64,000 bases of DNA, taken from contig NZ_FOCZ01000006.1 in the NCBI RefSeq assembly GCF_900110245.1, positions 373,004 to 437,003 on the forward strand, in the 5' to 3' direction. Shown in pieces: positions 38,801 through 48,501 of the stretch (position 1 is the first letter of the stretch; every line of letters begins with the position of its first letter). This stretch comes from Niastella yeongjuensis. GTDB lineage: Bacteria > Bacteroidota > Bacteroidia > Chitinophagales > Chitinophagaceae. The notes beneath the pieces are model-generated. The model worked only from the letters and a program-made list of their open reading frames with translations. It ran no database searches and was not told the origin of the DNA. A program made the translations under genes and the position numbers.

Positions 38801-41524
38801 ATGCAGTTGAAAACAGTCCGGTGTATTTGTTCATTTATCACATTAACTATTTTCTTATTGCCAGACGGTATCAGTCAGGTTAACCCTGCCCGGGAACGCA
38901 TTTCTATAAACGAAGGCTGGAGGTTTATGAAATACACTTCCACACCCGATAAACTGATCTACGACATCCGTCCGGAAGTGGCTGACCGGAACGACAATGT
39001 AGTGGCAGACTCCAAACCTACCGAAGCCGTAGCGGTCACTGCGGCAACAAACGTATTAAAAAGCTGGATCCTGCCCAGCGCCAATGATTTTATAAAAGAC
39101 CCGGCCAAACAGCACCAGCGGCCTGGAGGTAACCCCGGCAGTGATTTTCCTTTTGTACAAAGCAATTTCAATGATGCCAGTTGGGAGCCGGTGAACCTAC
39201 CGCACGACTGGGCCATCAAAGGCCCTTTTTTCAAAGGCGATCCTGCAGAAGTGGGTGGCGGCATGGGGCGCTTACCCAGTCCTGGTGTAGCCTGGTATCG
39301 CCGCAAACTGACCATTCCCGTTACAGATAAGGATAAAATGATCTACCTGGATATAGATGGCGCCATGTCGTATGCCATGGTTTGGCTGAATGGAAACCTG
39401 GTGGGCGGCTGGCCGTATGGCTATAACTCTTTCCGGCTTAACCTCACACCTTACATAAAACCTGGTAGCGACAACCAACTGGCAATCCGGCTCGACAATC
39501 CGGCCAATTCCGCCCGCTGGTATCCTGGCGGCGGTCTGTACCGGAACGTATGGTTAACAAAACTGGCGCCTGTGCATATAGCGCAATGGGGCACTTTCAT
39601 ACATACGAAAAATGTATCTGCCACCGCAGCCACTGTTGACCTGGCCATTACACTGGAAAACAATTCCACAACCAATCAACGCATTGACCTGGTCACAGAG
39701 ATCTTCACCATCAATGAAAAAACCGGGAAAGCAGGCAATAAAGCAACCACCTTTCCCCGCTCCACCAATACGGTTCCCGCAGGAAAGAAAATACAAACTG
39801 ACAATTCGGTTGTACTCAACAATCCAATGTTGTGGGGTCCCGCTCCTGCACAAAAACCTAACCTGTACCTGGCCGTTACCAAAGTATATGCTAATAATAA
39901 AATTATAGATGAATATGAAACCCGTTTTGGCATCCGTACGCTTCAGTTTGATGCAGAAAAAGGCCTGCTGGTAAACGGGAAACCGGTGCGTATTCAGGGA
40001 GTGAACCAGCACCATGACCTCGGCGCGCTGGGTGCGGCCTTTAATACCCGGGCGGCGGAAAGACAACTGGAGCTGTTGCGTGAACTGGGCTGCAATGCCA
40101 TTCGCTTATCGCACAACCCGCCTGCCCCTGAATTGCTGGAGCTTACAGACAAGATGGGCTTCCTGGTGATCGATGAAATATTCGACAGCTGGGAAAGAAA
40201 AAAAACACCCCATGATTTTCACCTGATCTTTCCCGATTGGTATGAACCCGATACCCGTTCATTTATCAGGCGCGATAAAAATCACCCCTCCATTATTGCC
40301 TGGAGTTTCGGCAATGAAGTAGGCGAACAATATACCGGCGACACCGGAGCTGTGGTGGCCCGGAAACTGGCTGAAATAGTACATGATGAAGACAGCACCC
40401 GGCCGGCGACCGCTTCCATGAATTACGCCAAACCCGACATGCCTTTTCCCGCAGCACTCGACCTCCTTTGTTTGAACTACCAGGGCGAAGGCATCCGGGA
40501 TGCACCGGCCTATGCGCACCTCAAAGGCATCAGAACATCGCCCTTATACCCGGCATTTCACAGCAAATTTCCCAATAAAATGATCGTGAGCAGTGAAACG
40601 GCGTCGACATTAAGCTCGCGCGGCACTTATATTTTCCCGGTATACAATGGTATCAGTGCGCCGGTAAGCGACAGCACCGGCGGCGATCCCGACAACCGGT
40701 TTGTAAGCGCCTATGAACTGTATACAGCCGCTTTTGGCGCCTCGCCTGACAAAGTATTTACCTCACAGGACAAACACCCGTATGTGGCCGGAGAATTTGT
40801 GTGGAGCGGATGGGATTATATCGGCGAACCAACCCCGTACTATACGGCCCGTAGTTCTTATTCCGGTATAATAGACCTGGCAGGTTTTAAGAAAGACCGC
40901 TTTTTCCTGTACCAGGCCCGCTGGCGCCCCAATTTACCAATGGCACATATACTGCCCCATTGGACCTGGCCCGAACGTACCGGCATGATCACACCTGTAC
41001 ATGTGTTCACTTCAGGTGATGAAGCAGAATTGTTTTTAAACAATAAATCATTGGGCAGAAAAAAGAAAGGCCCCTACGAATACCGCCTTCGCTGGGACAG
41101 CGTACAATATACCCCGGGCACACTGCGGGTAGTTGCTTACAGGAACGGTAAACCCTGGGCATATGATACGGCTCACACAGCAGGCGCTGCCGCCAAACTA
41201 AAACTACAGCCAGACCGAAGTCTGATAAAAGCAGATGGAACCGACCTGTCGTTTATTACCCTGCGTGTAACGGATGCACAGGGCATACTGGCACCGGACG
41301 CCAGCGACTTAATTTCATTCAGCGTTTCAGGTCCCGGTGAAATAGTAGCGACCGATAATGGCGATGCCGCCAACCTGGACCCTTTTCCTTCCCCAGTTAG
41401 AAATGCATTCAAAGGACTGGCACTGGTGATCGTTCGTGCAAAAAAGGGAGCGCCGGGTGTTATTACTGTAACAGCGACAGGGAAAGGACTTGCTTCTGCT
41501 AAAACAATTATAAAAACTAACTAA
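38801..41524 (+). CDS. GH2 family glycoside hydrolase (beta-galactosidase-like), locus 3
   Basis: I use the ATG at 38801; a TTG two codons upstream is in frame but less likely. The 907-residue secreted enzyme has a signal sequence (about 1-26), GH2 sugar-binding domain with LPHDWAIKGPF and WYRRKL (about 130-260), immunoglobulin-like domain, TIM barrel and C-terminal beta domains in the place of DUF4982 and an Ig-like module (about 690-905). The acid/base is Glu506 in SFGNEV and the nucleophile Glu599 in SSETAS. An insertion of about 65 residues after the first strand (DIRPEVADRNDNVVADSKPT to QQHQRPGG region) is absent from the locus 1 enzyme. The activity is probably removal of terminal beta-galactose, though other GH2 activities remain possible. 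GH43 follows after 29 bases. Confidence 0.92.
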   Translation: MQLKTVRCICSFITLTIFLLPDGISQVNPARERISINEGWRFMKYTSTPDKLIYDIRPEVADRNDNVVADSKPTEAVAVTAATNVLKSWILPSANDFIKDPAKQHQRPGGNPGSDFPFVQSNFNDASWEPVNLPHDWAIKGPFFKGDPAEVGGGMGRLPSPGVAWYRRKLTIPVTDKDKMIYLDIDGAMSYAMVWLNGNLVGGWPYGYNSFRLNLTPYIKPGSDNQLAIRLDNPANSARWYPGGGLYRNVWLTKLAPVHIAQWGTFIHTKNVSATAATVDLAITLENNSTTNQRIDLVTEIFTINEKTGKAGNKATTFPRSTNTVPAGKKIQTDNSVVLNNPMLWGPAPAQKPNLYLAVTKVYANNKIIDEYETRFGIRTLQFDAEKGLLVNGKPVRIQGVNQHHDLGALGAAFNTRAAERQLELLRELGCNAIRLSHNPPAPELLELTDKMGFLVIDEIFDSWERKKTPHDFHLIFPDWYEPDTRSFIRRDKNHPSIIAWSFGNEVGEQYTGDTGAVVARKLAEIVHDEDSTRPATASMNYAKPDMPFPAALDLLCLNYQGEGIRDAPAYAHLKGIRTSPLYPAFHSKFPNKMIVSSETASTLSSRGTYIFPVYNGISAPVSDSTGGDPDNRFVSAYELYTAAFGASPDKVFTSQDKHPYVAGEFVWSGWDYIGEPTPYYTARSSYSGIIDLAGFKKDRFFLYQARWRPNLPMAHILPHWTWPERTGMITPVHVFTSGDEAELFLNNKSLGRKKKGPYEYRLRWDSVQYTPGTLRVVAYRNGKPWAYDTAHTAGAAAKLKLQPDRSLIKADGTDLSFITLRVTDAQGILAPDASDLISFSVSGPGEIVATDNGDAANLDPFPSPVRNAFKGLALVIVRAKKGAPGVITVTATGKGLASAKTIIKTN

Positions 41525-41553
41525 ACCACCATACAAGACAACAAACAATACAT

Positions 41554-42642
41554 ATGAAAAGAAACAGTTTTTTATTGGCTTCCGCTATCGCTGTCGTCTG
41601 CAGTTGTAACGATGCTGCATCTGACAAAACACCGGTTCCCGATTCAACGGGAGTGAAAACCACTACAGCAAACGACAAGTATTTATCGCAACCGCTGGTA
41701 ACGCATATTTATACCGCCGATCCTTCAGCGCATGTTTTTAATGGACGCATTTATATTTATCCGTCGCACGATACGGCCACAGGTACTCCTGAAAACGACA
41801 ATGGCGACCATTTCAACATGATGGATTATCACATCCTTTCTATGGATTCCGTGGGCGGTAAAGTAACTGACCACGGTGTTGCCTTGCATATAAAAGATAT
41901 TCCCTGGGCCGGTCGCCAGTTATGGGCGCCCGATGCCGCTTTTGCCAATAACACCTACTACCTGTACTTTCCGGTAAAAGACAAACAGGATGTATTCAGA
42001 ATTGGGGTAGCTACTTCAAAAACACCGGAAGGGCCTTTTACTCCCGAAAAAGAACCTATTAAAGGCAGTTACAGTATTGATCCCTGTGTATTCAAAGACG
42101 ACAACGGTTCGTTCTATATGTATTTTGGCGGCATCTGGGGCGGTCAATTACAAAAATGGAAAAACAACCAATACGACAGCACCCGCAAATTGCGTCAGCC
42201 CGATGAGCTGGCCATACTGCCCCGGGTAGCCAGGTTGAATGCAGATATGAAGTCATTTGCAGAACCAGTGAAGGAAGTTAAAATACTGGACAGCGCCGGG
42301 AACTTGTACAAAGAGAAAAACAACGACCAGCGCTTTTTCGAAGCATCCTGGATGCATAAATACAATGGCAAATATTATTTCTCGTATTCAACCGGCGACA
42401 CGCATAATATCGTTTACGCCATTGGTGACAGTCCATACGGCCCATTCACCTATAAAGGTTTGCTGTTAGCGCCTGTAGAGGGCTGGACGAATCACCATTC
42501 CATTATTGAAAAAGATGGCAGGTGGTATTTGTTCTACCACGATGTTCAACTCTCGGGCAAAACACATTTACGCAACGTAAAGGTGACTCAGTTGACCTAT
42601 AATCCTGATGGGACCATTCAAACGATACATTCGCAGAAATAA
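41554..42642 (+). CDS. GH43 family glycoside hydrolase (beta-xylosidase/alpha-arabinofuranosidase-like)
   Basis: The 362-residue protein is a five-bladed propeller enzyme that inverts configuration while cleaving xylose or arabinofuranose units. A lipoprotein-type signal (AVVCSC, Cys16 or Cys18) suggests membrane anchoring. The catalytic triad is visible as Asp56 in TADPSAH (base), Asp176 in SIDPCVF (pKa modulator) and Glu263 in FFEASW (acid). Other family phrases are LWAPDAAF and NHHSII. Length is that of a single-domain GH43. It closes locus 3; with GH2 it points to an arabinogalactan- or xyloglucan-like side-chain target, which is inference. A 38-base perfect palindrome lies just after the stop. 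Confidence 0.93.
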   Translation: MKRNSFLLASAIAVVCSCNDAASDKTPVPDSTGVKTTTANDKYLSQPLVTHIYTADPSAHVFNGRIYIYPSHDTATGTPENDNGDHFNMMDYHILSMDSVGGKVTDHGVALHIKDIPWAGRQLWAPDAAFANNTYYLYFPVKDKQDVFRIGVATSKTPEGPFTPEKEPIKGSYSIDPCVFKDDNGSFYMYFGGIWGGQLQKWKNNQYDSTRKLRQPDELAILPRVARLNADMKSFAEPVKEVKILDSAGNLYKEKNNDQRFFEASWMHKYNGKYYFSYSTGDTHNIVYAIGDSPYGPFTYKGLLLAPVEGWTNHHSIIEKDGRWYLFYHDVQLSGKTHLRNVKVTQLTYNPDGTIQTIHSQK

Positions 42643-42647
42643 ACTGT

Positions 42648-42685
42648 AAGGTGGGCCATCCGCCAGCTGGCGGATGGCCCACCTT
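42648..42685. repeat. Perfect 38-base palindrome between convergent genes
   Basis: Two 19-base arms (42648-42666 and 42667-42685) are exact reverse complements with no spacer; the centre is CCGCCAGCTGGCGG. It is far richer in G+C than its surroundings. As RNA it would fold into a very stable hairpin on either strand, so it may stop transcripts from both sides, although no T tract follows. It could also be a copy of a dispersed palindromic repeat. Confidence 0.85.
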
Positions 42686-42691
42686 CACAAC

Positions 42692-43180
42692 TTACGACCT
42701 GGTAATCTCTTTCAACAACGCTTCATTAAAACCACCTTCCTTCGGATTTGGCATTCCTTTACCAGTAGTGATCAACTTATACAAACTGCCATCTATATAA
42801 TTCCCCCAGCCCTTCTCACAAACCTCATAACATTCATTTTCGGGAGTCAGTCCAATCTGGGTGAATTGCAGGAGCGTTTTATTGCCGGTTGAGGTAATTT
42901 CAAAAATAATGGTATCGCCTTTCCATTCATGCTCGTCCTGCGTAAAATTGAAGTAGTTGTCGAGTACCTGCCAAACAACTTTTTTGTCAGGAACGACTTC
43001 GGTCAATTTCATATGGGCCCGATGCACATCCCGGTAGTTATAAACAAATTCATCATTCAACTTTTCGGTTTTGCCTTCAATCCCTTCCGACCACCACGCA
43101 CGGGGATTGGTAATAGCCCGGAACACTTCTGCCGGTGTTTGATCAACTTCAATAGAAGTTGTATAGTTTTTTGAATGCAT
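42692..43180 (-). CDS. SRPBCC/AHSA1-type protein
   Basis: This 162-residue cytoplasmic protein has the START/Bet v1-like fold of the AHSA1 group: an opening beta strand YTTSIEVDQTPAEVFRAITN, then PRAWWSEGIEG, and a final long helix. Such proteins bind hydrophobic ligands; the specific ligand is unknown. It is divergent from the AraC-type regulator at 43323, and divergently placed regulators often control the neighbour, so that regulator may control it. No catalytic residues are expected or seen. Confidence 0.85.
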   Translation of the reverse strand: MHSKNYTTSIEVDQTPAEVFRAITNPRAWWSEGIEGKTEKLNDEFVYNYRDVHRAHMKLTEVVPDKKVVWQVLDNYFNFTQDEHEWKGDTIIFEITSTGNKTLLQFTQIGLTPENECYEVCEKGWGNYIDGSLYKLITTGKGMPNPKEGGFNEALLKEITRS

Positions 43181-43275
43181 AGCTATAATATTTGATTATT
43201 AAAAATAAGTTCCTGATAGTAAAGGTACTGTCTTAATGCAGTATGGGCCGGGTACTAATTAGACATTTTACTGGG

Positions 43276-43306
43276 TTGATTTGGACAAAGTATTGCCGTA
43301 TCTTTA
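43276..43306 (+). promoter_or_regulatory. Bacteroidota-type promoter of the AraC-family regulator
   Basis: TTG at 43276-43278 and TATCTTTA at 43299-43306 are separated by 20 bases, close to the TTG-N19-TAnnTTTG consensus of the primary sigma factor of Bacteroidota. The expected transcript start is about 10 bases before the ATG at 43323. Confidence 0.55.
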
Positions 43307-43322
43307 ATACAAATTTTTTATC

Positions 43323-44306
43323 ATGAAACAGGTGGTCATACTGGTACCGAACGAAGATGTGAATTTGAGCAGCGTTACCGGCACGTATGAAATTCTAAAG
43401 CGGGCCAATGAATACTGGCAACGGCTGGGAAATGAATCCGGCATGACCATCCAGGTGGCAGGTTATGGGGAAGAATTGCAACTCGATGCCGGCCTGTTTA
43501 CCATCCATCCTGTACATATACAACAAATTAAAAAAACCGACCTGGTGATCATCCCATCGCTGGCCTGCCGGGATTTCGATATTATCATTCAACAGAACCT
43601 GGAATTGGTAAACTGGATCAAAGACCAATATAAAAACGGGGCCGAAATTGCCAGTATTTGTTCCGGCGCCTTCCTGCTGGCAGCCACCGGTTTACTGGAA
43701 GGAAAAACCTGTTCAACTCACTGGAATGTGGCTACCGATTTCAAACGCATGTTCCCCAATATCAATCTGCACCTCGATAAACTCATTGCCACTGAACCGG
43801 GTATTTATACCAATGGCGGCGCATTCTCTTTTTTAAACCTGTGTTTGTTCCTGGTTGAAAAATACTTTAACCGGCAAACGGCTATTTACTGTTCAAAAAT
43901 ATTTCAGATAGATATTGAACGTTCTTCGCAATCGCCTTTCCTTATATTCCAAATACAAAAGAACCATGGCGATGACCTGGTATGCGAGGCACAGAATTTC
44001 ATAGAAGAGAACCTGGGCGAGAAGATCTCGTTCGAAGAACTGGCTTCAAAACTGGCCATCAGCCGCCGTAATTTCGACCGGCGTTTTATAAAAGCTACCG
44101 GCAATACACCCGTGGAATATTTACAACGGGTTAAAGTAGAAGTAGCCAAACGGGCGCTGGAAAACGGCCGGAAAACAGTATTCGAAGTCATGAACGATGT
44201 TGGCTACGCGGATGACAAAGCCTTCCGGGAAGTATTTAAAAAGATCACCGGACTGTCTCCGCTCGACTACAAAGCCAAATTCAACAAAGAGGGCCATCTG
44301 AATTAA
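43323..44306 (+). CDS. GlxA-type AraC-family transcription regulator
   Basis: The 327-residue DNA-binding protein has an N-terminal DJ-1/PfpI (class I amidotransferase-like) domain (about 1-190) with Cys113 at the nucleophile elbow in SICSGAFLLA, and a C-terminal AraC double helix-turn-helix (about 225-320) with ASKLAISRRNFDRRFIKATG and DVGYADDKAFREVFKKITGL. The N-terminal domain normally senses a small ligand rather than acting as an enzyme. The gene is divergent from the SRPBCC gene and is followed by a hairpin at 44312-44346. Target genes are unknown. Confidence 0.92.
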   Translation: MKQVVILVPNEDVNLSSVTGTYEILKRANEYWQRLGNESGMTIQVAGYGEELQLDAGLFTIHPVHIQQIKKTDLVIIPSLACRDFDIIIQQNLELVNWIKDQYKNGAEIASICSGAFLLAATGLLEGKTCSTHWNVATDFKRMFPNINLHLDKLIATEPGIYTNGGAFSFLNLCLFLVEKYFNRQTAIYCSKIFQIDIERSSQSPFLIFQIQKNHGDDLVCEAQNFIEENLGEKISFEELASKLAISRRNFDRRFIKATGNTPVEYLQRVKVEVAKRALENGRKTVFEVMNDVGYADDKAFREVFKKITGLSPLDYKAKFNKEGHLN

Positions 44307-44311
44307 CGCAA

Positions 44312-44346
44312 GAGGCCATCCTAACTAAAAGTCAGGACAGCCTCTA
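44312..44346. terminator. Hairpin between convergent AraC and M16 genes
   Basis: AGAGGC/GCCTCT outer arms enclose TCCTAACT/AGTCAGGA (one mismatch) around a 3-base loop, separated by a CA/CA internal loop. It starts 5 bases after the regulator stop and lies 30 bases from the M16 stop on the other strand. There is no T tract, so terminator function is probable rather than clear. Confidence 0.5.
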
Positions 44347-44376
44347 TACCAATACCACATGAGAAAATCGTTGTCG

Positions 44377-47178
44377 TTAATTGGTAGTTTCCGGCATCAA
44401 CACCAGTTTAATGTAGTTTTTGTCGTTGATGTATTGTTTCGCGGTTTGTTGAACCGTGGCTGTTGTTACTTGTTTCAACAGTTCAGTTAAACGATACACG
44501 CCAGTGGCCGGTTCCTCATTCTGCAAAGCATAGATAAGGTAGCTTAGCCAGAACCGGTTAGAGCGCAACTGGGTTTCGTTACCACGGGTTTGTTCGGCAG
44601 CGAATTTCGTAATATCATCAGCCGACACTCCGCTGCTTTTTATTTTCTTAATTTCTTCATTGGCCGCCGCCACCAGTTTTTCCACATTACCGGGCGCACA
44701 GGTAAATTGAATATGAAACGTATACCGGCTCTGCGGCAATTTACCATAATTTACACCGGCCTGTGGGGTATACGCGCCGCCTTCCAACTCCCGGATCCTT
44801 TCAATCATGCGGTATTGCAATATGGTACCCAGTGCCGATAATTGAATATTATTGACTGCACTGAACTGATAAACGCCGCTATAATACAAACGCACCGTTG
44901 CTTTATTGTCTTTGCCTTTGTAAAAGGTTTTATTGATCACCCCATCAGGTATGCGAATCCCCAGGTCTTTAGTTGTTGCTGTTTTACCAGTTACAGGCAG
45001 TGAACCCAGGTATTTTTCTATCAATGGAATAAAAGCAGCGGTATCGATACTTCCGGTGAATACAAAAGTAAAACCACCGGCATTGGCAAACAGCTCCCGG
45101 TAAATGTCATATATTTTATCGGGGTCAATAGAATCAACCTGATCAGTAGCAATAGGCTTACGCCTGTAGTGATAGTTGCCCAACACCAGGTTTACACTGT
45201 CGGCAAAAACGGCCTCCGGATTATTCAATCTATTGGCCATACCTGCTTTGGTGCGACTGATAATATTTTTAAAAATGAGCAAATCTTTACGAGGTGCCGT
45301 GAAATATAAATACAACAATTGCAGGGCGGTTTCCAGGTCTTTTGACACGGCAGCCCCATTAAAACCTTCGTAGCGCTCCTGCACCCAGGGTTGCACCTGC
45401 GCGGCCTTGCCGGTCATAAATTTTCCCAACTCAACCGGTGCAAAATCCCCTACTCCATTCGCGGCAATTAAGGTTGCATTGGATGCATTGAGGAAATCCT
45501 TGTCGGAATAGATGGAAGTGCCGCCTTCACTAAAAGCGCCAAATAATATTTCATCATTTTTGAAATCAGTGGGTTTAACCCATACCGTTATGCCATTGCT
45601 CAAGGTGTATTTGATTGCACCTACACTGTCGGCACGTTCCTGTTTTACCACTTTCCCTGCCAGGGGCATTGTTTTTAATAAGCCTGAGGGGTTAACCGTT
45701 TCTTTCCGGGGTGATAATTTGTCACTTTCAACTTTTGTGATCCAGCCGTTTACCACGGTTTCCGCAGGCAGGCTGTTTTTATCTTTTTCAGGCGCCGTGA
45801 TAATGATATCACGGTTGGTTTCCTGCATAGCTTTTGCAGCAAAAGCGTTTATTTCAGTCAGGGTAATATTGCCAACAAACTCTTTGGCCAGCTTGTACTC
45901 AACTTCCATGCCTGGCGCGGCTATTTCATTTAGAAAATATTGCAGGTACTCCTGCACGTAGGAACGGGAGGGTGTTTTACTGCTTTCCTTATAGGCATTT
46001 TCAAACCCGGTCAGGTAAGCCAGTTTGCCCCGCTCTAACTCACTATTAGTAATCCCATGCTTTTGCATCCGAAGCAATTCTGTATATACAATAGAAAAAG
46101 CTTCGGCCATTTTTCCGGGCTTGGGCGAAATTGACACGCTGTATGCATCCAGTCCGCCCATAAAACCCTGTATACCGGCCTGTGCCGAAATAAATGGCGG
46201 ATCGGGTTGTACCAGCAATTCCCTGAATCTTTCTGCCAACACTGCATTATATAGGGTACGGATGATGGAATTGCGGTAATCGGTCGAAGTCTTTAATGTC
46301 GACTCCGGCTGTTTTATCAATATTTCTATCGTGGTAGTAGTTTGTTCGGGATCAGTCAGGGCCCTGAACTGGTTTTTACCGGTAAGCGGAATATTGTACG
46401 TGAGTTTGCTTCGTTCCTTTGCCGGGTTCTTCAGATCTCCAAACAACATTTTAATCTGTTGTTCCATACTGTTCACGTCTATGTCTCCAACAACGATCAG
46501 GGCTTGCAGATCGGGACGGTACCAGTCTTTATAGAACCGTTTCACCACATCGGGTTTGAAATTATTCAGCACTTCTTCGGTACCAATAGGCAACCGGCTG
46601 GCATAACGTGAACCATTCACTGATACAGGAAAGGTTTGGTCCTGCAGCCGCTGTTTGGCGCCGTTGCGTAAGCGTTTTTCTTCCAGTACCACGCCGCGCT
46701 CCTTGTTGATCTCTTCCGTTTCAAGTGTGGCTTCTCCGGCCCAGTCACGCATGATCTGCAGCCCGTTTCTTACTATGGAAGTATCATCCGCCGGTAAAGG
46801 CAACTGGTACACTGTTTCATTAAATCCGGTATAGGCATTCAGATCGGCGCCAAAGCGCACGCCTGATTTTTGCAGGTAATTCACCAGTTCGTTTTTGGGA
46901 TAATGTTTGGTACCATTAAAACTCATGTGCTCCATAAAATGCGCCAGTCCGCGCTGGTTATCTTCTTCCTGCATGGAGCCTACTTTATTGGCCAGGTAAA
47001 ATACCACCCGTTTTGCCGGTTCGGCATTATGACGAATGAAATAGGTAAATCCATTAGGTAGTTTACCGGTGCGCACTGCCGGGTCAAGTGGCAGGGATTG
47101 CGCCCTGGCCTGCCATGTGGAAGCAGCAATTAATACCACCAGCGGCAGGCTCCGCCTTGCGGAATGAAGTGTCAGCAT
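44377..47178 (-). CDS. M16 family zinc metallopeptidase (insulinase/pitrilysin type), secreted
   Basis: The 933-residue protein has a signal sequence (about 1-27, WQARAQ) and two M16 halves. The inverted zinc motif HFMEH gives His80, Glu83 and His84, followed by the third-ligand region EEINKERGVVLEE (about 155-167); the C-terminal half lacks this motif, as is usual, and carries the substrate-chamber residues (about 510-930). It degrades peptides and unfolded proteins in the periplasm. It is the last gene of the nine-gene minus-strand block, only 15 bases after the second MutS-like gene, so it is made from the same transcript as the SusCD pair and transporter. Peptide processing after import is a reasonable inference. 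Confidence 0.93.
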   Translation of the reverse strand: MLTLHSARRSLPLVVLIAASTWQARAQSLPLDPAVRTGKLPNGFTYFIRHNAEPAKRVVFYLANKVGSMQEEDNQRGLAHFMEHMSFNGTKHYPKNELVNYLQKSGVRFGADLNAYTGFNETVYQLPLPADDTSIVRNGLQIMRDWAGEATLETEEINKERGVVLEEKRLRNGAKQRLQDQTFPVSVNGSRYASRLPIGTEEVLNNFKPDVVKRFYKDWYRPDLQALIVVGDIDVNSMEQQIKMLFGDLKNPAKERSKLTYNIPLTGKNQFRALTDPEQTTTTIEILIKQPESTLKTSTDYRNSIIRTLYNAVLAERFRELLVQPDPPFISAQAGIQGFMGGLDAYSVSISPKPGKMAEAFSIVYTELLRMQKHGITNSELERGKLAYLTGFENAYKESSKTPSRSYVQEYLQYFLNEIAAPGMEVEYKLAKEFVGNITLTEINAFAAKAMQETNRDIIITAPEKDKNSLPAETVVNGWITKVESDKLSPRKETVNPSGLLKTMPLAGKVVKQERADSVGAIKYTLSNGITVWVKPTDFKNDEILFGAFSEGGTSIYSDKDFLNASNATLIAANGVGDFAPVELGKFMTGKAAQVQPWVQERYEGFNGAAVSKDLETALQLLYLYFTAPRKDLLIFKNIISRTKAGMANRLNNPEAVFADSVNLVLGNYHYRRKPIATDQVDSIDPDKIYDIYRELFANAGGFTFVFTGSIDTAAFIPLIEKYLGSLPVTGKTATTKDLGIRIPDGVINKTFYKGKDNKATVRLYYSGVYQFSAVNNIQLSALGTILQYRMIERIRELEGGAYTPQAGVNYGKLPQSRYTFHIQFTCAPGNVEKLVAAANEEIKKIKSSGVSADDITKFAAEQTRGNETQLRSNRFWLSYLIYALQNEEPATGVYRLTELLKQVTTATVQQTAKQYINDKNYIKLVLMPETTN

Positions 47179-47193
47179 ATCTCGTGTAGTTTA

Positions 47194-48501
47194 TTAAGAA
47201 TTGGATGCTTGTATAATGTCGATTATGTTCTCGTTTTCAATGATGATCATCCCATGCCGGTCGTTAGTAATACCTTCCGTCAGTCGATAGGTGTAGCGGG
47301 GCACAGCACCTTCCATTATAGTAGGCAAATAAGCAAACTGCAGGTTGGGGCGATTGTGTAAAGCGGCTCCTACTTCTATAATGTGGGTACTTACAATGAA
47401 CACACAACGGTGGTATTGGGAAAATGCCGCCGTTACTGCCAGGGTAGCATCGTATGCGTCTTTTACGTTCGTTCCCTTGAACAGCTCATCAAAAACCACT
47501 ACTATGTTCTTACCGCTGCTCACTGCTTCCGCCACCTGTTTCACCCGCAACACTTCCGCATAAAAATGGCTATAACCCAATGCAATATTATCGGGCACAT
47601 TGATGGAGGAATATAACCCATCGCGAACAGAAAACTCCATGTCGCCGGCTGCCACGGGGAAACCCATATGAGCGAGATACACCGCAATGCCAAACGATTT
47701 CATAAAGGTTGATTTGCCCGCCATATTGGCCCCGGTAAGAAACAGCACGTTGTTGGCAGCGGTAAAGGCCAGGGGGTTGGATACGGCTTTGTTTAAACCC
47801 GGATGCCGCAAGGCGGTGGCACGAAAACAGTTTTGGGCAGCAGGCAGTGCCCGGGCATAACTAAACTCCTTTTCCCGCGCCACATCGCTCACTGCGACAA
47901 AAACGTCCAGTTGGTAGAGGGTATCAAGCACCCTTTCCATTTCATGCCGCAACACGCCGCGCAACAAGTGATCGTATTTAGCAGCTTTGACAAATGGCAA
48001 TGGTTGTACCGCCTGCACTTCGCTCAACCACGACAAGCGGTTGTCATTTAAAATTGCATTAGCGGGTTGCACCAGTTCAATATCAAGCGTATTGAATAAT
48101 TCCTTTATGATCTGCAAGGCCCTGATGGTGGTAACCAACCCGGTTTGTAAGGTATTGTATTGTTCATCGCGCAAAAAAGCGTTCATTATTTTTTTGCGCC
48201 CCATACCGGCGTAGATACTTAAGGCATTGCTGCCGGCATCGCTTTCCAGGTAATTTTCAACCAGGCTAAACTGTTCATGGCTAAAAGGAAAGGTTATTTT
48301 TTTATCCTGAAAGAACCTGAACACACTACTGCGTTTATTTATGGCATCGGCATCAATCATAGGGTTATGGAACATATTATCGAGCAACCGTTCTCCTCCT
48401 GCCGTTTTTATTTTATTAAAAACGCCATATACCGAGTTGGGTCTGAACTTTCCCAACAGGTTTAAATCATCCAGTGTTTGTTTATCTGCTATAAAGCTCA
48501 T
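47194..48501 (-). CDS. MutS-like ATPase without mismatch-recognition domain (paralogue 2)
   Basis: The 435-residue cytoplasmic protein keeps only the MutS lever/core and ATPase parts. Walker A GANMAGKST is at 257-265, Walker B VVVFDEL has Asp338 and Glu339, and the switch His is His373 in STHIIE. The N-terminal 250 residues are a helical core; domain I, which carries the mismatch-contacting Phe-x-Glu, is absent, so mismatch repair in the usual sense is unlikely. It shares DKQTL at the start, the P-loop and the C-terminal EGITNDRHGMIII with its neighbour, so the two are paralogues and may form a heterodimer like MutS-family pairs. Its ATG overlaps the previous stop (ATGA). Role in this operon unknown. 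Confidence 0.88.
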   Translation of the reverse strand: MSFIADKQTLDDLNLLGKFRPNSVYGVFNKIKTAGGERLLDNMFHNPMIDADAINKRSSVFRFFQDKKITFPFSHEQFSLVENYLESDAGSNALSIYAGMGRKKIMNAFLRDEQYNTLQTGLVTTIRALQIIKELFNTLDIELVQPANAILNDNRLSWLSEVQAVQPLPFVKAAKYDHLLRGVLRHEMERVLDTLYQLDVFVAVSDVAREKEFSYARALPAAQNCFRATALRHPGLNKAVSNPLAFTAANNVLFLTGANMAGKSTFMKSFGIAVYLAHMGFPVAAGDMEFSVRDGLYSSINVPDNIALGYSHFYAEVLRVKQVAEAVSSGKNIVVVFDELFKGTNVKDAYDATLAVTAAFSQYHRCVFIVSTHIIEVGAALHNRPNLQFAYLPTIMEGAVPRYTYRLTEGITNDRHGMIIIENENIIDIIQASNS

